Shown: positions 8,233-20,258, counted from the first letter of the stretch. The stretch: DNA of 64,000 nucleotides from Vreelandella populi (GCF_003989825.1 NZ_RZHE01000002.1:186001-250000); one strand, 5' to 3'. Numbers and translations: made by a program. Notes: generated from the letters alone by a model not told the origin.

Positions 8233-9365
8233 TGTCATGGTTTAGCCCGTGGACAAGCTTTGTTAAAAGGCTTGTCCATGTTATCGCAAAACCCATGAAG
8301 CGTGACCGTGGTCACGGGGGAATGATGGTTCATCCCTACCGTGGCTACGGTTCGTCAGAAGAAGTATTTGTCATGGGGCGGGTGTTTCGTCAGGCCGCTC
8401 TTGGCCGTGCTATCCCCAGGCGCGGCATGCTGCGTGATACTGCCGATGTGACCCGGCGCATTTTTCGCCGTGGCCTAGCCGATGCCCATGTGAATATCCG
8501 TATCGGCGAGAACGAACTAATCCTTAAAACGGATCGTGACGGTTATTTCGATGCCCACCTGCCCATTACGCAATCACTACCCATCGACGTTTCCTGGCAC
8601 CGGGCCGATATACATGTGCATGCCGAGGGCCAGTCGCCCGTACGCACCAGCGTTGAAGTGTATATTCCCCCGCCTGAAACGGATCTGTTGGTGATCAGTG
8701 ATATTGATGACACCGTCATGTTTACGGGCGTGGCCGAAAAGTTGAAAATGTTGTATCGCCTGTTCGTCCGCAAGCCGCATCGGCGTACGGCATTTCCTGG
8801 CGTGGCTTCGCTTTATCAAGCTTTGCACCGTGGAGAAACTGAAAAGGCCGAGCGGCCTATTCTGTACGTATCTCGCGGGCCATGGGCCATTTACGAAATG
8901 CTGGAGGCGTTTTTTCAGCTAAACCGTATACCCGTTGGGCCTATCCTGTTTCTGCGTGAGTGGGGGATCTCGTTACGTCACCCTTGGCCGCGCCGTGCTG
9001 AAGAGCACAAACGCCTGCTGATTGACCGGATGCTGACGCTGTTTGATGAACTGCCGTGCATCTTGATTGGCGACAGCGGTCAGCACGATCCGGAAGTCTA
9101 CACTGAAATCGTCAAGGCTTATCCGGGGCGAATCAAGGCGATTTATATCCGCCGAGTCGATAAGGATCCCAAGCGGGAGCAGGCTATTCAACGCCTTCAC
9201 GATGAGCTTGCCGATACACAGTGTGATCTGGTGCTCGCGCCTGATAGCGTCCTGATTGCCGAGCATGCACATGCCAATGGGGATATTTCAGCCCGCGGTC
9301 TGCAAGCGGTTATTCGGGATGTTAAAGAACACCGCGAGGAAGAGCGCCAAGAAGCCCAAATGTAA
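8232..9365 (+). CDS. DUF2183 (App1 phosphatase-like) domain protein
   Basis: A 377-residue protein with a DUF2183/App1 catalytic domain of the HAD superfamily. In yeast App1 this domain dephosphorylates phosphatidate. The nucleophile motif DIDDT is at residues 157-161 (within LLVISDIDDTVMFTG); downstream are LYVSRGPWAIYE and LIGDSGQHDPE, matching HAD motifs II and IV. Residues 80-150 form a beta-rich N-terminal part with PPP. No signal peptide is present, although the first 20 residues are hydrophobic and basic. It is coupled to the PfpI-like gene by a one-base overlap. Bacterial substrates are not established. Confidence 0.85.
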   Translation: MSWFSPWTSFVKRLVHVIAKPMKRDRGHGGMMVHPYRGYGSSEEVFVMGRVFRQAALGRAIPRRGMLRDTADVTRRIFRRGLADAHVNIRIGENELILKTDRDGYFDAHLPITQSLPIDVSWHRADIHVHAEGQSPVRTSVEVYIPPPETDLLVISDIDDTVMFTGVAEKLKMLYRLFVRKPHRRTAFPGVASLYQALHRGETEKAERPILYVSRGPWAIYEMLEAFFQLNRIPVGPILFLREWGISLRHPWPRRAEEHKRLLIDRMLTLFDELPCILIGDSGQHDPEVYTEIVKAYPGRIKAIYIRRVDKDPKREQAIQRLHDELADTQCDLVLAPDSVLIAEHAHANGDISARGLQAVIRDVKEHREEERQEAQM

Positions 9366-9427
9366 GGTATCGTTGATGATCTGTCCGTGGTAAAACGAAG
9401 CCTTAAAACATTGGGTAGTCAATCGCC

Positions 9428-10102
9428 ATGGTCGTTCTACTTATCCTCTTTGCGCTGGCAATCTTCGTATTGCCTAATCTATGGGCCAAATGGGTACTTA
9501 ACCGCCATAGGCGAGGCCGTGATGACTACCCTGGCAGTGGCGCAGAGCTTGCCGAACACCTGTTGCGCCGCCTGAGCGTAGAGGACGTCAAGGTTGAGCG
9601 TACCGAGTTTGGTGATCATTACGATCCTGAGACGCGCTGCGTTCGACTTTCAGCCGAGCATTATGATGGACGCTCGCTTACGGCTGTCACGGTAGCCGCT
9701 CACGAAGTAGGCCATGCCATCCAGCATCATCAAGGCTACGCACCGCTACTGGCGCGTAGCCGTATGATAGGTGTGGTGCAAAAGGCTGAAAAACTGGGGG
9801 CAATCCTTATGATGGCCGCGCCTTTTCTGTTTCTGTTGACGCGCTTGCCGGGCGGGCTGGCTCTGGTAATCGCAATTGCGGTGATCAGCTTTGGAACGGC
9901 GGCGCTGGTGCACTTGATCACCTTGCCCGTCGAATTTGATGCAAGCTTCAACCGTGCGCTGCCGCTTTTGAAAGAGTACGTGCCGCCCTACGATATGCCA
10001 GGTGCTCGGCACGTACTTACCGCCTGCGCTTTTACCTATGTAGCCGCTTCACTTGCCAGCGTCATGAACCTCGGCCGTTGGTTGGTGATTTTGCGAAGGT
10101 AA
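9428..10102 (+). CDS. YugP-type neutral zinc metallopeptidase (membrane)
   Basis: A 224-residue integral membrane protein of the Zn_peptidase_2 (YugP, PF04298) family. Residues 1-22 form a membrane anchor, the zinc motif HEVGH is at 92-96 (AAHEVGHAIQHHQGY), and two further hydrophobic segments lie around 120-165, followed by the LPVEFDAS segment that likely supplies the third ligand region. The C-terminus has another hydrophobic stretch. It lies 62 bases after the DUF2183 gene on the same strand and ends two bases from the convergent cmoB stop. The substrate is unknown; membrane protein quality control would be a guess. Confidence 0.88.
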   Translation: MVVLLILFALAIFVLPNLWAKWVLNRHRRGRDDYPGSGAELAEHLLRRLSVEDVKVERTEFGDHYDPETRCVRLSAEHYDGRSLTAVTVAAHEVGHAIQHHQGYAPLLARSRMIGVVQKAEKLGAILMMAAPFLFLLTRLPGGLALVIAIAVISFGTAALVHLITLPVEFDASFNRALPLLKEYVPPYDMPGARHVLTACAFTYVAASLASVMNLGRWLVILRR

Positions 10103-10104
10103 AG

Positions 10105-11097
10105 CTAGCCTGGCTTGTTGGCAATGATCACCGCGCGACGTGGCGCTGGATAGCCTTCAATAGTGCGCGTGCTGTCATTGGGATCCAGAAAATCGACCAG
10201 TGACTGATAGGTCATCCACTCAGTCGAGCGCTGCTCGTCAAGCGTCGTTACCGCCTCATCCACTACGCGGATATTGGTGAAGCCGCAGCGGCTAAGCCAA
10301 TGACAGAGCGCTTTTGAGGAGGGCAGGAAGTAAACATTAGGCATCGCGGCGTAACGCTCGCCCGGTACAAACACCGTTTGCTCATCACCCTCCACCACTA
10401 GGGTTTCCAGCACCAGCTCGCCACCCGGTGATAGTGCGGCTTTCAGCTGCTGCAGATGCTCAAGGGGTGAAGGGCGGTGATAGAGTACGCCCATGGAGAA
10501 CACCGTATCGAAAAAGCCGAGGCTTTCCGGTACATCCTCGATTCCGACCGGTAGAAATTGCGTGCGCCCGCCGTCGGCGTCGCCCACAAAGTGGCGCACT
10601 GCCTGGAACTGCCAGTAGAAACGGGGCGATGGGTCAATCACCAGCACGAACGCAGCTCCAGCGCCGGTCATGCGCCAGGCGTGATAGCCGCTGCCTCCGC
10701 CCACATCCAGCACCTTGCGGTACTTGAGGGGCGCAAGGTGAGGCGCTACGCGCTGCCATTTCCAGTCAGAGCGCCATTCGGTGTCGATATGAATGCCGCC
10801 TAGCGAATAGGGCCCCTTGCGCCATGGGGCAAGCTTTTTAAGCAGGTTGAAACACTGGCGCTGCTGGCTTTCGCTGAGGTCGAGCTCTACCGTCAGCGTA
10901 TCGCTGTCCAGTTGAACGTGGCGCTTGGCCGGTAGGGCGGGCAGTTTGGCCACGGCCTTTTCCCAGGCAGGCAAGTCGCCATGACGCTGGCGGTTAAGTC
11001 CCTCTGCCAATTGTTCGGGCAGCTTGGCAAGCCAGGTGGTCAACCCCTGGTCCAGAAACGCCTGATAAAGAGCGCGGTGATCCTCGGGCAGCTCCAC
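10105..11097 (-). CDS. cmoB: tRNA U34 carboxymethyltransferase
   Basis: CmoB transfers a carboxymethyl group from carboxy-S-adenosylmethionine to 5-hydroxyuridine at tRNA position 34, giving cmo5U, which widens wobble decoding. The Rossmann SAM-binding loop is VLDVGGGSGYHAWRM near residue 123, and the FDTVFSMGVLYHRPSPLEHL segment is characteristic. The N-terminal substrate region contains the family block WRKGPYSLGGIHIDTEWRSD. Length of 330 matches E. coli CmoB (323). The start is GTG 11097, which directly abuts the cmoA stop, so the two are co-translated. Confidence 0.95.
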   Translation of the reverse strand: MELPEDHRALYQAFLDQGLTTWLAKLPEQLAEGLNRQRHGDLPAWEKAVAKLPALPAKRHVQLDSDTLTVELDLSESQQRQCFNLLKKLAPWRKGPYSLGGIHIDTEWRSDWKWQRVAPHLAPLKYRKVLDVGGGSGYHAWRMTGAGAAFVLVIDPSPRFYWQFQAVRHFVGDADGGRTQFLPVGIEDVPESLGFFDTVFSMGVLYHRPSPLEHLQQLKAALSPGGELVLETLVVEGDEQTVFVPGERYAAMPNVYFLPSSKALCHWLSRCGFTNIRVVDEAVTTLDEQRSTEWMTYQSLVDFLDPNDSTRTIEGYPAPRRAVIIANKPG

Positions 11098-11841
11098 TTA
11101 AGCCTCCTTGAACGCAATAACAGAGGCAAAGTTCAGGTACTGAAACCAGGTAACCGAGCGCGGGAAACCGGCTTGTTGGAGGCGCTCGTGCAGCGCGTCC
11201 AGCGTATCGGGAACCAGTACATTCTCGAGTGCGGTGCGCTTCTGGCTGATTTCCAGGTCGCTGTAGCCGTTGGCGCGCTTGAAGTCGTGATAGCGCTCGA
11301 CCCGCCAGGCGTTATCCTGCTCGTCGGCGTCGATGGTCTTTTCAGAAAGAATCAGCACGCCGCCGGGTTCCAGCGCTTCATAAAGGCGTTTCAACAGCGC
11401 ATCGCGGTCGGCCGGGGGCAGAAACTGCAGGGTGAAGTTGAGAATGATCATGCCCGATGGCGCATAGTCTAGCGTGCGGATATCGGCCTCTTCCACGCTC
11501 ATGGCGTAGTCCGGGCACTCATCAAGAAAGGTTTGCCGGGCGCGCTCGACCATGGCAGGGGAAAGATCTACCCCCGTGTAGCGAAACGCGTCGGGCTTCA
11601 GCGCACCTGCCAGGGCCAGACCCGAGGCGCCAAGCGAGCAGCCAAGGTCATACACATGGGCGCTGTGGCGCAGGTGGCGCTGGGCAATCAGGCTCAGCAT
11701 GCCCAGGATCTGGCCGTAGCCCGGCACCGAGCGGCGGATCATGTCAGGGAAGCAGGCAACGACCTGCTCGTCGAAGGAGAAGCGCGCTACTCGATCAAGG
11801 GGTGTCGAAAAGATAGCGTCACGGTAAGATGCATTACTCAT
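11098..11841 (-). CDS. cmoA: Carboxy-S-adenosyl-L-methionine synthase
   Basis: CmoA makes carboxy-SAM from SAM and prephenate, the donor used by CmoB. The start is taken at ATG 11841 (MSNASYRDAIF), which aligns with the E. coli N-terminus; the frame stays open to 12018, but that lead does not resemble the family. The diagnostic motifs are VYDLGCSLGASGLAL, ILNFTLQFL and the near-invariant HDFKRANGYSDLEISQKR region. It is about 247 residues long, as expected. It is divergent from pgi across 100 bases. Confidence 0.95.
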   Translation of the reverse strand: MSNASYRDAIFSTPLDRVARFSFDEQVVACFPDMIRRSVPGYGQILGMLSLIAQRHLRHSAHVYDLGCSLGASGLALAGALKPDAFRYTGVDLSPAMVERARQTFLDECPDYAMSVEEADIRTLDYAPSGMIILNFTLQFLPPADRDALLKRLYEALEPGGVLILSEKTIDADEQDNAWRVERYHDFKRANGYSDLEISQKRTALENVLVPDTLDALHERLQQAGFPRSVTWFQYLNFASVIAFKEA

Positions 11842-11941
11842 TGGCAAGCCGGGAGTCATCAAAAAGGGTAGATAGTTTACGCGCCCTGATTTGACCAGAA
11901 CAGACCCGAGCTGCATGGTTTGACGCCACAGGAGACGGCAA

Positions 11942-13639
11942 ATGGCCCCAGCATCACGCGCTACCCCCGATAAACTGCCCGCTTGGCAGACACTAAAACA
12001 GCATGCCGAGGAACTCAAAAACGTTCATTTAAAAACGTTGTTTGGCTCGGATCGCAGCCGCTGGTCGCACTTTACCCGTCATGTGGCAGGCCTGACGTTG
12101 GACCTTTCCAAGCAGCGCTGGGATGACGATACCCTGGAGCATCTGCTGGCATTGGCTCACGATGCTGGCGTGCCGGGGGCCATTGATGCTCTGCTCAGCG
12201 GCAAACGGGTGAACACCAGCGAGAACCGCCCGGCGCTACATACGGCGCTGCGCCTGCCCGCAGACGCGACTCTTGATGTGGAGGGTGAAGATGTCGTAGC
12301 TGGCGTACATGAAAGCCTTGCGCAGATGGAACGTCTGGTGTGCCGCCTGCATGCAGGCCAGTGGCGTGGGGCTACCGGCAAGCCGATTCGTCACGTAGTG
12401 AATCTAGGTGTGGGTGGCTCGGATCTGGGGCCGCTCATGGTGACGCATGCGCTTGCCGACTGCCGGCCTCGCGACATTCACCCGATTGAAGTGCACTTTG
12501 CTTCAACCATGGATGGCTCGCAACTGGCTGACTACCTAAGCCGTTTTAACCCTGAAACCACCATTTTTGTACTGTCTTCCAAATCGTTTACCACCATCGA
12601 TACGCTTTCAAACGCCAATACGGCGCGCGACTGGCTGCTGGGGCGCTTAACCCATCATGGTGACTTTGCAAGCACGTCAGACGTAAGTGCTGAGTTGATT
12701 GTGCGTCAGCACTTTATCGGCGTGTCGGCCAGCCCCGAAAAAATGAGCGAGTGGGGAATCGCGGCGGATCATCAGCTTAAGTTCTGGGAGTGGGTGGGCG
12801 GGCGTTACTCGCTGTGGGGCACGATCGGCCTGCCGATTGCACTGGTGATTGGCATGGCGAACTTCCGCGAGCTATTGGCCGGTGCGCATGCCATGGACAG
12901 CCACTTTCGTGAAGCGCCCCTGGACGACAACCTCCCCGTACTGCTGGCGCTTGCCGGCATCTGGAACGTTAACTTCCTGGATATCCGTGCTCATTCAATC
13001 CTGCCTTATGATGGCCGCCTGGAATATTTTGCAGCCTATCTTGAGCAGCTTGAAATGGAATCCAACGGCAAGTCGGTCACCCGTCAGGGGCAGGCCGTCA
13101 ACTATTCCACCTGCCCGGTGCTTTGGGGGCAGCTAGGTCCCAACGCTCAGCATGCGTTCTATCAGCTCTTGCATCAGGGGACCCAGCCGGTGGTCTGCGA
13201 CTTTATCGCGCCGTTAAAGCGCTACGATGAAGTGGAAGATCCCGATACCCGCCGTCACCTGAAAGCCCAGCACCGCTTGGCGCTGGCCAACTGCTTTGCC
13301 CAGTCGCGCGTGCTGATGCTGGGCGACGACGCCCTTGAGGATGACGGCCCGCGCCCGGAGCACAAACGCTATCGCGGCAATCAGCCCTCGACCACGGTAC
13401 TGCTGGATAAGCTGACCCCCCACAGCCTGGGCGCCCTGATCGCGCTTTATGAACACAAGGTATTTGTGCAGGCAGTTATCTGGGATATCAATCCGTTTGA
13501 CCAGTGGGGCGTGGAGCTTGGCAAGCAGATTGCGACCGACACCCAAGCGATTATCGAAGGCGAGGGCGATATTGACCGGATGGATGCCTCCAGTCGTGGA
13601 TTGATTGAGGCATTCTGGGCCGCCGAAAAGGATGAGTAA
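11942..13639 (+). CDS. pgi: Glucose-6-phosphate isomerase
   Basis: Pgi interconverts glucose 6-phosphate and fructose 6-phosphate in the cytosol. Sugar-phosphate-binding motifs are present: NLGVGGSDLGPLM near residue 156, LSSKSFTTIDTLSN, GGRYSLWGTIGLPI, GQLGPNAQHAFYQLLHQGT and the C-terminal DINPFDQWGVELGKQ. The 565 residues are close to the usual 549. GGAGAC lies a few bases before the ATG. The gene stands alone between divergent cmoA and parE, and a hairpin terminator follows it. Confidence 0.96.
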   Translation: MAPASRATPDKLPAWQTLKQHAEELKNVHLKTLFGSDRSRWSHFTRHVAGLTLDLSKQRWDDDTLEHLLALAHDAGVPGAIDALLSGKRVNTSENRPALHTALRLPADATLDVEGEDVVAGVHESLAQMERLVCRLHAGQWRGATGKPIRHVVNLGVGGSDLGPLMVTHALADCRPRDIHPIEVHFASTMDGSQLADYLSRFNPETTIFVLSSKSFTTIDTLSNANTARDWLLGRLTHHGDFASTSDVSAELIVRQHFIGVSASPEKMSEWGIAADHQLKFWEWVGGRYSLWGTIGLPIALVIGMANFRELLAGAHAMDSHFREAPLDDNLPVLLALAGIWNVNFLDIRAHSILPYDGRLEYFAAYLEQLEMESNGKSVTRQGQAVNYSTCPVLWGQLGPNAQHAFYQLLHQGTQPVVCDFIAPLKRYDEVEDPDTRRHLKAQHRLALANCFAQSRVLMLGDDALEDDGPRPEHKRYRGNQPSTTVLLDKLTPHSLGALIALYEHKVFVQAVIWDINPFDQWGVELGKQIATDTQAIIEGEGDIDRMDASSRGLIEAFWAAEKDE

Positions 13640-13668
13640 TCATCACAGGCGGCGATAGGTAATAGGGT

Positions 13669-13714
13669 GAAAAGAGCACGCCGCGATGCAAACCTGAGTA
13701 GGGCGGCTCTTTTC
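13669..13714 (+). terminator. Terminator after pgi
   Basis: GAAAAGAGC (13669-13677) pairs with GCTCTTTTC (13706-13714), and inner GCC/GGC pairs are separated by small bulges. The right arm supplies a T-run. It lies 30 bases after the pgi stop and ahead of parE. Confidence 0.7.
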
Positions 13715-13771
13715 TCCTGCAAGTAATAGATATGGCTGGATATACAGCTTTTTGCTTTTCCGCTATTCTAG

Positions 13772-15736
<1,965 letters not shown>

Positions 15737-15742
15737 CCCCCG

Positions 15743-17995
15743 ATGACCATGGATATTCAGGTAGCGGAAGGCGACGTCGAACGTCTGTCATTGCGCGACT
15801 ATACCGAGAAAGCGTACCTCGACTATTCGATGTACGTCATTTTAGACCGTGCCTTGCCCAATATTGGCGACGGCATGAAGCCCGTACAGCGGCGGATTAT
15901 TTACGCCATGCGTGAGTTGGCGCTACACGCCAATGCCAAGTACAAAAAGTCAGCGCGTACCGTGGGCGACGTACTAGGTAAGTTTCACCCTCATGGTGAC
16001 AGCGCCTGTTACGAAGCTATGGTGCTGATGGCGCAGTCGTTTAGTTACCGCTACCCGCTGGTGGATGGCCAGGGTAACTGGGGAAGCCCGGACGATCCTA
16101 AGTCGTTCGCGGCCATGCGCTACACCGAAGCCAAGCTCTCCAAGTTTTCCGAAGTGCTGTTGGGCGAATTGGGCCAGGGTACCGTCGATTGGGTACCCAA
16201 CTTTGACGGCACCATGCAGGAGCCCCTCGTGCTGCCCGCCAAGCTACCCCATGTATTACTCAATGGTGGTACCGGGATTGCCGTGGGGATGGCCACTGAT
16301 ATTCCGCCGCATAACGTTGGTGAAGTGGTCGAAGCCACTTGCCATCTGCTGCGCAATCCTCAGGCGACCACGACCGACTTGATGGCGTTTGTGCCGGCAC
16401 CGGATTTCCCCACTGATGCAGAAATCATCACTCCCCCAGCTGACTTGCGTAAGCTTTATGAGTCAGGCCGCGGCTCGGTAAAACTGCGCGCCCGCTATGT
16501 CCGCGAAGATGCCAACATTGTGATCACCGCGGTGCCCTATCAGGTCAGCGGTGCCAAAGTGCTTGAACAGATCGCCGCGCAGATGCAGGCCAAGAAGCTG
16601 CCCATGGTCGCGGATCTTCGCGACGAGTCGACGCATGAAGAGCCCACGCGTCTGGTGATTGAGCCGCGCTCTAGCCGTGTGGACGTTGAGTCGCTCATGG
16701 CCCACCTGTTTGCCACCACGGATCTGGAAAAGAACGTGCGGGTGAACATGAACGTGATCGGCCTGGACGGCCGCCCACGGGTCATGTCCTTGCCGGATAT
16801 GCTGGGTGAGTGGTTACGCTTTCGTCGGACCACGGTGCGTCGCCGGTTGGAGCACCGCTTAGGCAAGGTCGAAGATCGTCTGCATATTTTGGAAGGCTTG
16901 TTGACAGCCTATCTCAACCTTGACGAAGTGATACGGATTATTCGTGAGGAAGATGACCCCAAAGCCTCGCTGATCGCCACCTTTAGTCTCTCAGAGCGCC
17001 AGGCAGAAGCGATTCTCGAACTGCGCCTGCGCCATCTTGCCAAGCTCGAAGAGATGAAGATTCGCGGCGAGCAGGCTGAGCTGGAAAAAGAGCGCAAACA
17101 GCTTCAGGGGTTGCTGGGAAGCGAAGCAAAATTAACTACGCTGATTGAAAAAGAGATTCGCGCGGCGGGTAAGGAACACGGCGATGAGCGCCGCTCACCG
17201 CTGGTTGAACGCAGTGAGGCCAAGGCGCTTTCGGAAGTCGAACTGCTGGGCGCCGACCCGATTACCGTCGTGCTCTCCGAAAAAGGCTGGGTACGTGCTG
17301 CCAAGGGCCACGATATTGACCCGGAAGGGCTCTCCTATAAAGCCGGGGACAGCTTTCACCTGGCGGCGCGGGGTAAAACCAACCAGCCGCTTGTGTTACT
17401 CGACGATACGGGGCGGGCTTATACGATAGCCGCCCACAACCTGCCCAGCGCGCGTGGCCAGGGTGAACCCGTTACCGGGCGGGCGAATGTCTCCGCGGGA
17501 GCCCAGATGGCGGGGCTCATGCTCGCTCCGCCTGACCGACGTTTTATATTGGCAAGCGACGGCGGCTACGGATTCATGGCGCGACTTGATGCGCTGACCG
17601 GTAAAAACAAGGCGGGCAAGGCAGTGCTCAGCGTACCCAAAGGGTGCAGCGTGATGGCCCCCATCGAAATACCTGACGGCGAAGAGCTGTGGGTGGCCTC
17701 GGTTTCCAATGAGGGGCGTTTGCTAGTGTTCCCGCTAGATCAACTGCCTGAAATGACCAAGGGAAAAGGCAATAAGATGCTGGATATTCCCGGGGCCCGG
17801 GCTGCTCAGCGGGAGGAATTCGTGCGAGATATCGCCGTACTTACCTCGACCGATGTACTGGTCATTCATGCGGGTAAACGCAAACTCACGCTAAAAGCCG
17901 ATGATGTAGCGTATTATCGCGGCGAAAGGGGGCGCCGGGGCAGTAAGCTGCCGCGCGGTTTCCAAAAAGTGGACCGGTTAGAGGCAGGGGAGTAA
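15743..17995 (+). CDS. parC: DNA topoisomerase IV subunit A
   Basis: ParC holds the DNA-breaking active site of topoisomerase IV. The catalytic tyrosine is in [15 protein letters not shown] near residue 122. The quinolone-resistance-determining segment reads [12 protein letters not shown], keeping the Ser and Glu that match E. coli S80 and E84, so no classical resistance change is seen there. The C-terminal part (from about residue 500) has the beta-pinwheel blades but only ParC length (750 residues). ATG 15743 is used; ATG 15749 is also possible. It is followed 3 bases later by serB. Confidence 0.96.
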   Translation: MTMDIQVAEGDVERLSLRDYTEKAYLDYSMYVILDRALPNIGDGMKPVQRRIIYAMRELALHANAKYKKSARTVGDVLGKFHPHGDSACYEAMVLMAQSFSYRYPLVDGQGNWGSPDDPKSFAAMRYTEAKLSKFSEVLLGELGQGTVDWVPNFDGTMQEPLVLPAKLPHVLLNGGTGIAVGMATDIPPHNVGEVVEATCHLLRNPQATTTDLMAFVPAPDFPTDAEIITPPADLRKLYESGRGSVKLRARYVREDANIVITAVPYQVSGAKVLEQIAAQMQAKKLPMVADLRDESTHEEPTRLVIEPRSSRVDVESLMAHLFATTDLEKNVRVNMNVIGLDGRPRVMSLPDMLGEWLRFRRTTVRRRLEHRLGKVEDRLHILEGLLTAYLNLDEVIRIIREEDDPKASLIATFSLSERQAEAILELRLRHLAKLEEMKIRGEQAELEKERKQLQGLLGSEAKLTTLIEKEIRAAGKEHGDERRSPLVERSEAKALSEVELLGADPITVVLSEKGWVRAAKGHDIDPEGLSYKAGDSFHLAARGKTNQPLVLLDDTGRAYTIAAHNLPSARGQGEPVTGRANVSAGAQMAGLMLAPPDRRFILASDGGYGFMARLDALTGKNKAGKAVLSVPKGCSVMAPIEIPDGEELWVASVSNEGRLLVFPLDQLPEMTKGKGNKMLDIPGARAAQREEFVRDIAVLTSTDVLVIHAGKRKLTLKADDVAYYRGERGRRGSKLPRGFQKVDRLEAGE

Positions 17996-17998
17996 TAC

Positions 17999-19204
17999 AT
18001 GGCGAAGCGTTGTTTGATTCGGGCGACGGGCGTGGCCCGCCCTGGCCAGCTAGAAGAGCTGGGCAAGGCACTTGCTAGCACGGGCGCCCAGCTTTTGGAT
18101 ATCAACCAAAGCGTGACGTTTGGCATGCTTTCTCTGGAAGCCTTGGTAGGGCTTGATCATGATAACGCCTTGGAGGCAACGCTGAGTGAGGCAGGCGATG
18201 CGCTAGGGCTTGATGTACAGGCGATTACCGTTAATGCAGAGGATTATCAGCGCTGGAGTAGCGCTGATGCCCAGCCCCGGCTGATCTTGACGCTGTTGGC
18301 GCCTCGCTTGCCAGCAGGGATTCTGGCAGAGGTAGGCAGCTTGACGTCAGAGTTTGGCCTGAACATCGAGTTGATTCATCGGCTTTCCGGGCGTGAATCC
18401 CTGGATGGCCAAGCCCCACGGGGCGGTGCCTGCGTTGAATGCTGGCTACGCGGAGACGAGGCGGACATTGAAGCGCTGCGTGAAAAGGCGCTAGCCCTAG
18501 GCGCTGAGCAGGGCGTGGATATTGCCATTCAGGAAGATTCGATCTGGCGTCGTCATCGCCGCCTAGTGTGCTTCGACATGGATTCCACGCTGATCAAAAC
18601 CGAAGTGATTGATGAGCTGGCAAGGCGCCATGGTGTGGGTGATGAAGTGGCTGAGGTGACCGAGCGTGCCATGCGTGGCGAGCTGGATTTCCAGGAGAGC
18701 TTTCGCGAGCGCATGAGCAAGCTGAAAGGCCTAGATGAATCAGTGTTGATCAAGATTGCCGAAGAGCTACCTTTGATGGACGGCGTTGAACGCTTAATGG
18801 CTAATTTAAAGCGTTTTGGTTACCGCACCGTGATTCTGTCCGGCGGCTTTACCTACTTTGCCCGCCATTTACAGGAGAAGCTTGGCTTTGATGAAATTCA
18901 TGCCAATGAGCTGGTGATTGAAAATGGCAAGGTGACCGGTGAAGTGCGCGAGCCCATTGTGGATGCAGAGCGCAAAGCCGAGCTCTTGGAGCAGATTGCC
19001 CGGCGTGAAGGCTTTACCCTTGAGCAGACCATTGCGGTAGGTGATGGCGCCAACGATCTCAAGATGCTGGCCAAGGCAGGGCTGGGCATTGCTTTTCGCG
19101 CTAAGCCGCTGGTTCGCGCTCAGGCGCGTCAGGCCATTTCCACGCTGGGTATTGATGCCGTGCTTTATTTGATCGGCTATCGGCAAACCGACCTGGTCGA
19201 CTAA
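17999..19204 (+). CDS. serB: Phosphoserine phosphatase
   Basis: SerB removes phosphate from O-phosphoserine in the last step of serine synthesis. Residues 1-180 hold two ACT-like halves. The C-terminal HAD domain carries the nucleophile motif CFDMDSTLIKTEVIDEL near residue 195, the motif II ILSGGFTYFARHL and the motif III/IV VGDGANDLKMLAKAGLG. The 401-residue length with tandem N-terminal ACT domains matches the long SerB form of Pseudomonas and Halomonas types. It begins 3 bases after parC, so it is probably co-transcribed. A strong hairpin follows the stop. Confidence 0.94.
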   Translation: MAKRCLIRATGVARPGQLEELGKALASTGAQLLDINQSVTFGMLSLEALVGLDHDNALEATLSEAGDALGLDVQAITVNAEDYQRWSSADAQPRLILTLLAPRLPAGILAEVGSLTSEFGLNIELIHRLSGRESLDGQAPRGGACVECWLRGDEADIEALREKALALGAEQGVDIAIQEDSIWRRHRRLVCFDMDSTLIKTEVIDELARRHGVGDEVAEVTERAMRGELDFQESFRERMSKLKGLDESVLIKIAEELPLMDGVERLMANLKRFGYRTVILSGGFTYFARHLQEKLGFDEIHANELVIENGKVTGEVREPIVDAERKAELLEQIARREGFTLEQTIAVGDGANDLKMLAKAGLGIAFRAKPLVRAQARQAISTLGIDAVLYLIGYRQTDLVD

Positions 19205-19219
19205 ACCATTCGCTAACAC

Positions 19220-19247
19220 TTCAGGCGGTACCTGGATACCGCCTGAA
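19220..19247. terminator. Terminator between serB and the convergent lipoprotein gene
   Basis: A perfect 11-pair stem (19220-19230 with 19237-19247) encloses a 6-base loop, followed by TTT on the plus strand. It starts 16 bases after the serB stop and lies just outside the end of the convergent gene. Confidence 0.85.
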
Positions 19248-19248
19248 T

Positions 19249-20079
19249 TTAAGACCCGTTGAGAGCAATCCCTTGATACACCTGATGGAGATGTTCAAGC
19301 TTTGCGATTTCGCTCTCGGTCAGCGCTGGCGAATCCCAGAGCGGATTGCCTTCGGCATCCTTAAGGCCTTCAAGGGTCACTGTAAACGTAGCCTCGCTGG
19401 GTATCTGAGTATTTCCCCACGGGCCAAAGCGGTTGGGCGCTAAGCTCCATGCTGCTGTTTCACCGGGCTCCAATCCACCCGAGACCACGTAGTAGAAAGT
19501 GTCATTGACCCAGGGGGTGGAGCGACCCTTGCTAGTGACCATTCCCTTCAGCAGTACCTGTGATACTGCCTCACCCGTACCGTTGGTAACTTCAAGGTCA
19601 ATGACCGGTTCAGGCGAGCCATAGGGACTTTGACTCATGTAGTAGCGGGCGTTATCGATGCTAAAACGGGCCAGATGTGCCTTGTCTTCATCGGCCCGAG
19701 CCTGTTTTTCAGTCAGACGGGTCAACGTACGCATGGCTTGTTCTCGTTCGCGGGCGCGCCTTTGTCGCAGCAACTCATCGGCACGCTGAATGACCTGGTC
19801 ACCGGTCAATCCATGCATGAGGACGTTGGCCGCCTCGGCAATTTCGGCGCCATTCATGCGTTGAGGGTTTAATAGCGCCATGCTGCTCAACGAGGGCATC
19901 GCCAGAATGGCGAGCGCCTTGTCAAACTCATCGCGCTTGTAAACCGGCAGGGCTTCGCGCACATTCTCGATAGAGACAACCGCCGCTGGCATTGAACTGG
20001 TATCTATTTTGGGGTCTGAGCAACCGGCTACTGCCAATAAAGACAGCGTAATAGCCGATAGCCTTAGGAGGCTCCACAT
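19249..20079 (-). CDS. Lipoprotein, DUF6694-like
   Basis: A 276-residue predicted lipoprotein. The N-terminus has a lipobox, LAVAGC, with the acylated Cys at about residue 20; the next residues Ser-Asp could favour inner-membrane retention under the Lol +2 rule if read as Asp at +3 only, so location is open. Residues 95-130 are a charged, Arg/Glu-rich, likely coiled-coil stretch. The second half is beta-rich (VIDLEVTNGTGEAVSQVLLKG) with a pattern of a C-terminal domain that could bind a partner. It resembles the DUF6694 lipoprotein family from memory. No function is known, and it forms a single-gene unit. Confidence 0.7.
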   Translation of the reverse strand: MWSLLRLSAITLSLLAVAGCSDPKIDTSSMPAAVVSIENVREALPVYKRDEFDKALAILAMPSLSSMALLNPQRMNGAEIAEAANVLMHGLTGDQVIQRADELLRQRRAREREQAMRTLTRLTEKQARADEDKAHLARFSIDNARYYMSQSPYGSPEPVIDLEVTNGTGEAVSQVLLKGMVTSKGRSTPWVNDTFYYVVSGGLEPGETAAWSLAPNRFGPWGNTQIPSEATFTVTLEGLKDAEGNPLWDSPALTESEIAKLEHLHQVYQGIALNGS

Positions 20080-20178
20080 ACATTCACCTCAGGACATTAA
20101 AAACGCAGGGGAGCTTACCCCAAAGCGATAGCAACCACTACCATCTCTGCGAATTGTTAAAACAGTTATCTGATGGTT

Positions 20179-20212
20179 AAAAAAGCGCCGGTGATTAAAC
20201 CAGCGCTTTTTT
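20179..20212. terminator. Terminator of the mrp operon
   Basis: AAAAAAGCGC (20179-20188) pairs with GCGCTTTTTT (20203-20212), with two more G-C pairs after one mismatch. It is symmetric, and on the minus strand the T-run follows the stem. It lies about 45 bases beyond the mnhG stop. Confidence 0.85.
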
Positions 20213-20258
20213 ACTTTATGGGGCTTTAAGCTTTACCGGGCTACGGCGTGGCTATCGG

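Noticed and set aside
11842..12018. CmoA N-terminal extension
   Set aside because: The family N-terminus begins at MSNASYRDA; the extension would overlap the start of pgi and has no likeness to CmoA.
15950..16040. Quinolone resistance change in ParC
   Set aside because: The [12 protein letters not shown] segment keeps the Ser and Glu of sensitive enzymes.
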